64,000 nucleotides of DNA from the NCBI GenBank assembly GCA_937872225.1, contig CALMRZ010000047.1:62001-126000 (forward strand), given 5' to 3'. Origin of the DNA: an uncultured Spirochaetota bacterium (GTDB lineage: Bacteria > Spirochaetota > UBA4802 > UBA5550). Shown in pieces: positions 60,584-64,000 of this stretch (its first letter is position 1; each line of letters starts with the position of its first letter). The notes under the pieces were generated by a model. It saw nothing but the letters and a program-made list of their open reading frames with translations, made no database searches and had not been told where the DNA came from. The translations under genes were made by a program, and so were the position numbers.

Positions 60584-61878
60584 GGGAGCAATGCCATGAA
60601 GAAAGAACGGAAGAAAGAGTATGACGTGATCGTGGTCGGGAGCGGCGCGGCCGGGTGCACCGTGGCCCGCGAGATGACGAAGAAGGGGAAGAAGGTCCTC
60701 CTCCTGGAAAAGGGGGGCCGCATGGAGTGGCTCGGCACCACGGCCACCGTGGCGTCCATGATCGACATCCCGACCCTGCTGCGCAACTACAAGGATATCG
60801 TTATCTTCGTCAACAACTACGGCGGCGCGTCGAACATAGCCGCCGGCTGCGCCCTGCCGCCGCCGAAAAAGGTCTTTGCCCCCCTGGGCATCGACCTGAC
60901 CGGGGAGGCGGAGGAGGCGAAGAAGGAGCTCTGGATACAGCCGATGCCCGACGAGCTGGTGGGTGAAAACAACATGCGCCTCCTGGAGGCGGCCAACAGC
61001 CTGGGCTACCACTGGCAGAAGGTGGAAAAGTTCATCAACGCCGATAAGTGCACCGGCTCGGGGAACTGCATGCTCGGGTGCAAGACCGGGGCCAAGTGGA
61101 CCGGCCGGGTCTTCGGCGACGAGGCCGTCGCGGGCGGGGCCGACCTGAAGCTCCATGCCAGCGTGAAGGACGTGATCGTCGAGAACGGGAAGGCCGCGGG
61201 CGTGGCCCTGAAGAACGGCGAGCGCTATTACGGCAAGGCGGTGGTGCTTTCCTCGGGGGGCCTGAACAACGTGCACATGCTCCGCAGGGCCGGCATCGAC
61301 GAGGCGGGGAAGGGACTCTGCTGCGACTGGCTCTCCTTCGTGCAGGGGATCATCCCCGGGACCAATTCCCTGGGCGCGACGCCGATGAGCGTGGGGACCA
61401 CCGAGCACTATGACGAGGACGGTATCTGCATCCTCCCGGTGGCTCCCAACTGGGCCCTCTTCCTGGGCATCGTGGCCCTGTCCGGCCCGAAACATCTCCT
61501 GAAGCTGGCCAACTTCATGAGATACACCAGCATCATGGTGAAGGTGCAGGACGACATCGTCGGAGAAATAAAGAAGGGGAGGGCGTTCTCCAAGCCCCTC
61601 ACCGCCAACGACCGGAAGAAGATCGACAAGGGCGTCCAGATCATCACGAAGATATTCAAGAAGGCCGGCGCGAAGGAGAGCAGCATCTACCCGATGAAGG
61701 CGGCCGGCGCGCACCCGTCGGCGACCTGTAGGATCGGCCACGTGCTGGATGCAAACCTCGAGACGCAGATCAGGGACCTGTACTGCTGCGACGCCAGCGT
61801 GTTCCCGTCGTCGCTGGGCGCGCCGGTGGTCTGGACCGTGGTCTCCCTGGGCAAGAGGCTGTCGAAGCACCTGGAGGC
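60584..61878 (+). repeat. Long direct repeat, copy 2 (flavoprotein gene)
   Basis: Second copy of the tract at 56223-57517. The offset between copies is 4361 bases throughout, so no insertions or deletions separate them. Confidence 0.9.
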
Positions 61879-61891
61879 GAAGATGATATAA
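60596..61891 (+). CDS. GMC-type FAD oxidoreductase, module B
   Basis: A 431-aa flavoprotein whose first 428 residues equal the module A protein; only the last few residues differ (KMI instead of RLK). All features named for module A apply: FAD motif at 11-24, the C152/C158/C162 group, the HPSATCRIG histidine, and AP in place of NP. Identity in codons as well as residues points to recent conversion. It lies between iron-sulfur proteins B1 and B2. Confidence 0.82.
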   Translation: MKKERKKEYDVIVVGSGAAGCTVAREMTKKGKKVLLLEKGGRMEWLGTTATVASMIDIPTLLRNYKDIVIFVNNYGGASNIAAGCALPPPKKVFAPLGIDLTGEAEEAKKELWIQPMPDELVGENNMRLLEAANSLGYHWQKVEKFINADKCTGSGNCMLGCKTGAKWTGRVFGDEAVAGGADLKLHASVKDVIVENGKAAGVALKNGERYYGKAVVLSSGGLNNVHMLRRAGIDEAGKGLCCDWLSFVQGIIPGTNSLGATPMSVGTTEHYDEDGICILPVAPNWALFLGIVALSGPKHLLKLANFMRYTSIMVKVQDDIVGEIKKGRAFSKPLTANDRKKIDKGVQIITKIFKKAGAKESSIYPMKAAGAHPSATCRIGHVLDANLETQIRDLYCCDASVFPSSLGAPVVWTVVSLGKRLSKHLEAKMI

Positions 61892-61997
61892 TCCTGATCT
61901 GTCGTCGAGTACATGATCGGGACAGGACCATTACACGGGGACTGCTGGATCGATGCTGCGATCGGCGGCCCCCCGCAAATAAAAAAGGGGAAATCTG

Positions 61998-62921
61998 ATG
62001 AAAGAATCCACGGCGCAATTATTCAGTCTTCACGGGAGAAATATCTTCCTCAAAATCGACGGGTACCTGTATCTCAAGTATATCTCGACCTATGTGGGGA
62101 TAATAGCCCGGGCCTTTGCTGTTGTAAGCAGGATTATAAGCGATTCAAACAAGTTTATTTTTCTTCCCATAGTGAGATTCCTGACCAGCAGGTACCACGG
62201 GAAGATAATCCTTCTATCTGACGCTCGAAAAATCATCAGGCTTGATGAGGATGTCGCGGTCCCCGATGATGTCGCTAAGTCGGTCATTCCCTATGACATG
62301 GCCTACCAGATCATTTTCCGCAATCCGGACTCTATCGTCGCGGTGGAATGCGCGTGCCGGAACGCCAGGAAGCATGATTGCCAGCCGGCCAACAAGTGCC
62401 TGATGATCGGAGAGCCTTTTTCGTCTTTCATGCTGGAGCATAACCGGAAGGCAAACCCGATCAAGCTCACCCGGGACGAGGCCCTTGATCTTCTCGCGCT
62501 GTGCAAGGAAAAGGGTTACGTGACGAACGCGTATTGCAAGGACGGCGCCGGAAACCAGATGTACGCCATCTGCAACTGCTGCCCTGAATGCTGCGTATCC
62601 ATATCGGCGCACAAGCTGTTCGGATCACTGCATATCAAGGAAAGTTCCCTCGCGCATTCGGGCTACAGCGTATCGATAAATGCCAGAAAATGCGGCTCGA
62701 GGAAACGCTGGGATAACGTGGCGTGTGTTCCAATATGTCCCTTCGGGGCGATTTCCATGAAGGAGGACGGATCGGGCCCGGCTGTTGATCCGAAGCTCTG
62801 CATGGGCTGCGGGACATGCGCGGAAGCGTGCCCGGAACATGCTATCGAAATGATAACATCAACGGAGAGGGGGGTGCCGCTTAATATACATGAACTGGTG
62901 CCGGCCTCTGCCTCAAAGTGA
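61998..62921 (+). CDS. Cysteine-rich ferredoxin-like protein B2
   Basis: A 307-aa, more diverged paralogue. The RYHGKIILLSDARKII block is recognisable, and CPC becomes C118-A-C120. Additional cysteines lie at C128, C134, C192, C194, C195, C198 and C199 (CNCCPECC). The first ferredoxin motif reads C232-x10-C243-x3-C247, with the second cysteine and spacing lost; the second is complete (C268, C271, C274, C278). It may carry a different cluster or have only one standard [4Fe-4S] centre. A terminator follows. Confidence 0.75.
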   Translation: MKESTAQLFSLHGRNIFLKIDGYLYLKYISTYVGIIARAFAVVSRIISDSNKFIFLPIVRFLTSRYHGKIILLSDARKIIRLDEDVAVPDDVAKSVIPYDMAYQIIFRNPDSIVAVECACRNARKHDCQPANKCLMIGEPFSSFMLEHNRKANPIKLTRDEALDLLALCKEKGYVTNAYCKDGAGNQMYAICNCCPECCVSISAHKLFGSLHIKESSLAHSGYSVSINARKCGSRKRWDNVACVPICPFGAISMKEDGSGPAVDPKLCMGCGTCAEACPEHAIEMITSTERGVPLNIHELVPASASK

Positions 62922-62999
62922 GGTCACGGCAGTTTGTTTGAATTATTCTGATGAAAACGGTGATGATCCATCACCGGTAGAGAAAGACGTGCTCATTTC

Positions 63000-63024
63000 A
63001 AGCCGCTCTTCAGCGGCTTTTTTT
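63000..63024 (+). terminator. Terminator of module B
   Basis: AGCCGCT (63001-63007) pairs with AGCGGCT (63012-63018), followed by seven T residues. It overlaps the 3' end of the convergent SDR gene. Confidence 0.88.
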
Positions 63025-63843
63025 ATCATTTCCGTAATGCATCGAAAACATCGAGATAACCAGCCTGTCGAGGAGCCGGTTGGGGACCATGGTCTCCAGC
63101 CATGACAGGAGCCTGTTCCCGGCGATGATGTACCGTTCGCGGGGTCGTTTTTTCGTGACGCACCGGTAGATCTGCTTCGCCGCCTTTTCCGTGTCCATCC
63201 CCCGGGTGCCCCCGGCGATGAACTTTTCCCTGAACAGCCTGAGGGCCGGGCCGTATTTCCGGTCAGCGAAGGAGGAGTCCTGGTTCAGCGCCTTGTTCCA
63301 GATCGGAGTGGCCACGCCCGCCGGTTCCAAGAGGATTGTCCTGATGCCGAAGGGGTTCAGCTCCCTCCGCACGGAATCGCACCAGCCCTCGACGGCGAAT
63401 TTCGAGGCGGTGTAGGGCGACAGGAAGGGAAGGGCGACCCTGCCGGCAAGGGAGCCGTTCACCACGAGGCGGCCCCGTCCCTTGATGAGGCAGGGTACGA
63501 TTTTCTGGGTCAGAATCACCATGCCGAAAAAATTGATCTCCATGACGTCGCGGTAAATGTGGGGAGGAAGGTTCTCGAAGGGCCCCCCCAGGGCCACGCC
63601 CGCGTTATTGATGAAGTATTCAAGGCGGTGCCCCTCGCTGCAGTAGCGGTTGACCAGGGTCGCGAAGGAATTGATCGATGCCTCGTCGCGGAGATCAAGG
63701 CGCCAGGCGATGATGCCGCTCCTGCCGGCAAAGGGATTGGCGTCAAGGTATGATATGATGACCGTGTAGCCTGCATGTGCAAATATGCCGGCCAGCGACT
63801 TGCCGATGCCGCTGTCGCATCCGGTAATTGCAGCAAGTTTCAT
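63010..63843 (-). CDS. Short-chain dehydrogenase/reductase
   Basis: A 277-aa SDR. The cofactor motif TGCDSGIGKSLAG is at residues 7-19, NNAGVAL near 78, catalytic serine in NGSLAGRVALP and YTASKFAVEGW near 147. Sequence style resembles retinol/17-beta-hydroxysteroid-type SDRs, which act on lipid alcohols. GGAGG sits upstream of the ATG. It converges on module B and could act on the same substrate class, but this is inference from location. Confidence 0.88.
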   Translation of the reverse strand: MKLAAITGCDSGIGKSLAGIFAHAGYTVIISYLDANPFAGRSGIIAWRLDLRDEASINSFATLVNRYCSEGHRLEYFINNAGVALGGPFENLPPHIYRDVMEINFFGMVILTQKIVPCLIKGRGRLVVNGSLAGRVALPFLSPYTASKFAVEGWCDSVRRELNPFGIRTILLEPAGVATPIWNKALNQDSSFADRKYGPALRLFREKFIAGGTRGMDTEKAAKQIYRCVTKKRPRERYIIAGNRLLSWLETMVPNRLLDRLVISMFSMHYGNDKKSR

Positions 63844-64000
63844 GGGGGCGCCTCCTGATCCGAAGTTTGGCGGACGTGCTCAGACAGGGGAACTGTAATT
63901 AATGTAATTTAATACCCGCGGCATGTCAAATAGATAACCGGGGCGGAGAGATCCGCAGGTTGTTATAAACCCGCAACCGCTTCCCGCATCCTCTTTAGGG

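Noticed and set aside
1-64000. tRNA, rRNA or CRISPR loci
   Set aside because: I looked for the T-loop GGTTCGA pattern in gaps, rRNA-like conserved stretches and regularly spaced direct repeats, and found none that hold up.

Overview
The window reads as chromosome of a diderm (Gram-negative type), rod-shaped or helical, motile bacterium of roughly middle GC content. Supporting signs are a complete mreBCD-mrdA-rodA elongation operon, a LolA-like carrier protein, FadL-type outer-membrane barrels, many lipoproteins with serine/threonine-cysteine or glycine-cysteine lipoboxes, two RsbU-type PP2C phosphatases, a chemoreceptor and a CheD-like protein. The mix resembles Spirochaetota (Leptospirales-like) or an old deltaproteobacterial lineage. 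This placement is an inference; no rRNA or tRNA gene was found.

Layout. 1-6800: amino-acid permease, then a minus-strand aromatic operon (methyltransferase, aroA, aroH), a WecG-like glycosyltransferase, a zinc-ribbon protein and a GAF-PP2C phosphatase. 7100-14660: two tandem FadL-type porins, lipoproteins, a response regulator-PP2C phosphatase and a phosphodiesterase. 15230-21340: LolA-like protein, RodZ-like HTH protein, rimO-pgsA-pgpA, a five-haem cytochrome and a HIT protein. 21470-25240: an IclR regulator, 2-hydroxyacid dehydrogenase and IlvD/Edd-type dehydratase, probably one sugar-acid or hydroxy-acid catabolic unit. 25540-37480: chemoreceptor, SDR, hydrolase, outer-membrane and FecR-type lipoproteins, KDPG aldolase and an rRNA-methyltransferase-like gene. 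37590-43670: the cell-shape operon. 43900-54370: cupin, VanY peptidase, a KaiC-like/XRE/cupin fusion with a divergent 34-aa small ORF, an RRM protein, amt-PII, CheD-like, deacetylase-like and cyclase-like genes.

The most unusual region is 54407-62921. It is a tandem duplication of a four-gene module: a minus-strand TetR regulator, then, divergently, a cysteine-rich ferredoxin-like protein, a GMC-family flavoprotein and a second cysteine-rich ferredoxin-like protein. The regulators and iron-sulfur proteins have diverged between the modules, but the two flavoprotein genes appear identical over about 1.3 kb. This suggests recent gene conversion or strong concerted evolution. Both divergent promoters carry the same -35/-10 arrangement and related palindromes, so the modules look co-regulated. 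The four iron-sulfur proteins share an N-terminal cysteine pattern (CPC, a lone C, CNCHPDTC) that I do not recognise, ahead of a two-cluster ferredoxin domain whose first cluster site is broken in two copies. The simplest reading is an alcohol- or sterol-type oxidation system in which the flavoprotein passes electrons to membrane-associated iron-sulfur partners. The substrate is unknown.

Several families of short GC-rich or palindromic repeats are scattered between genes.
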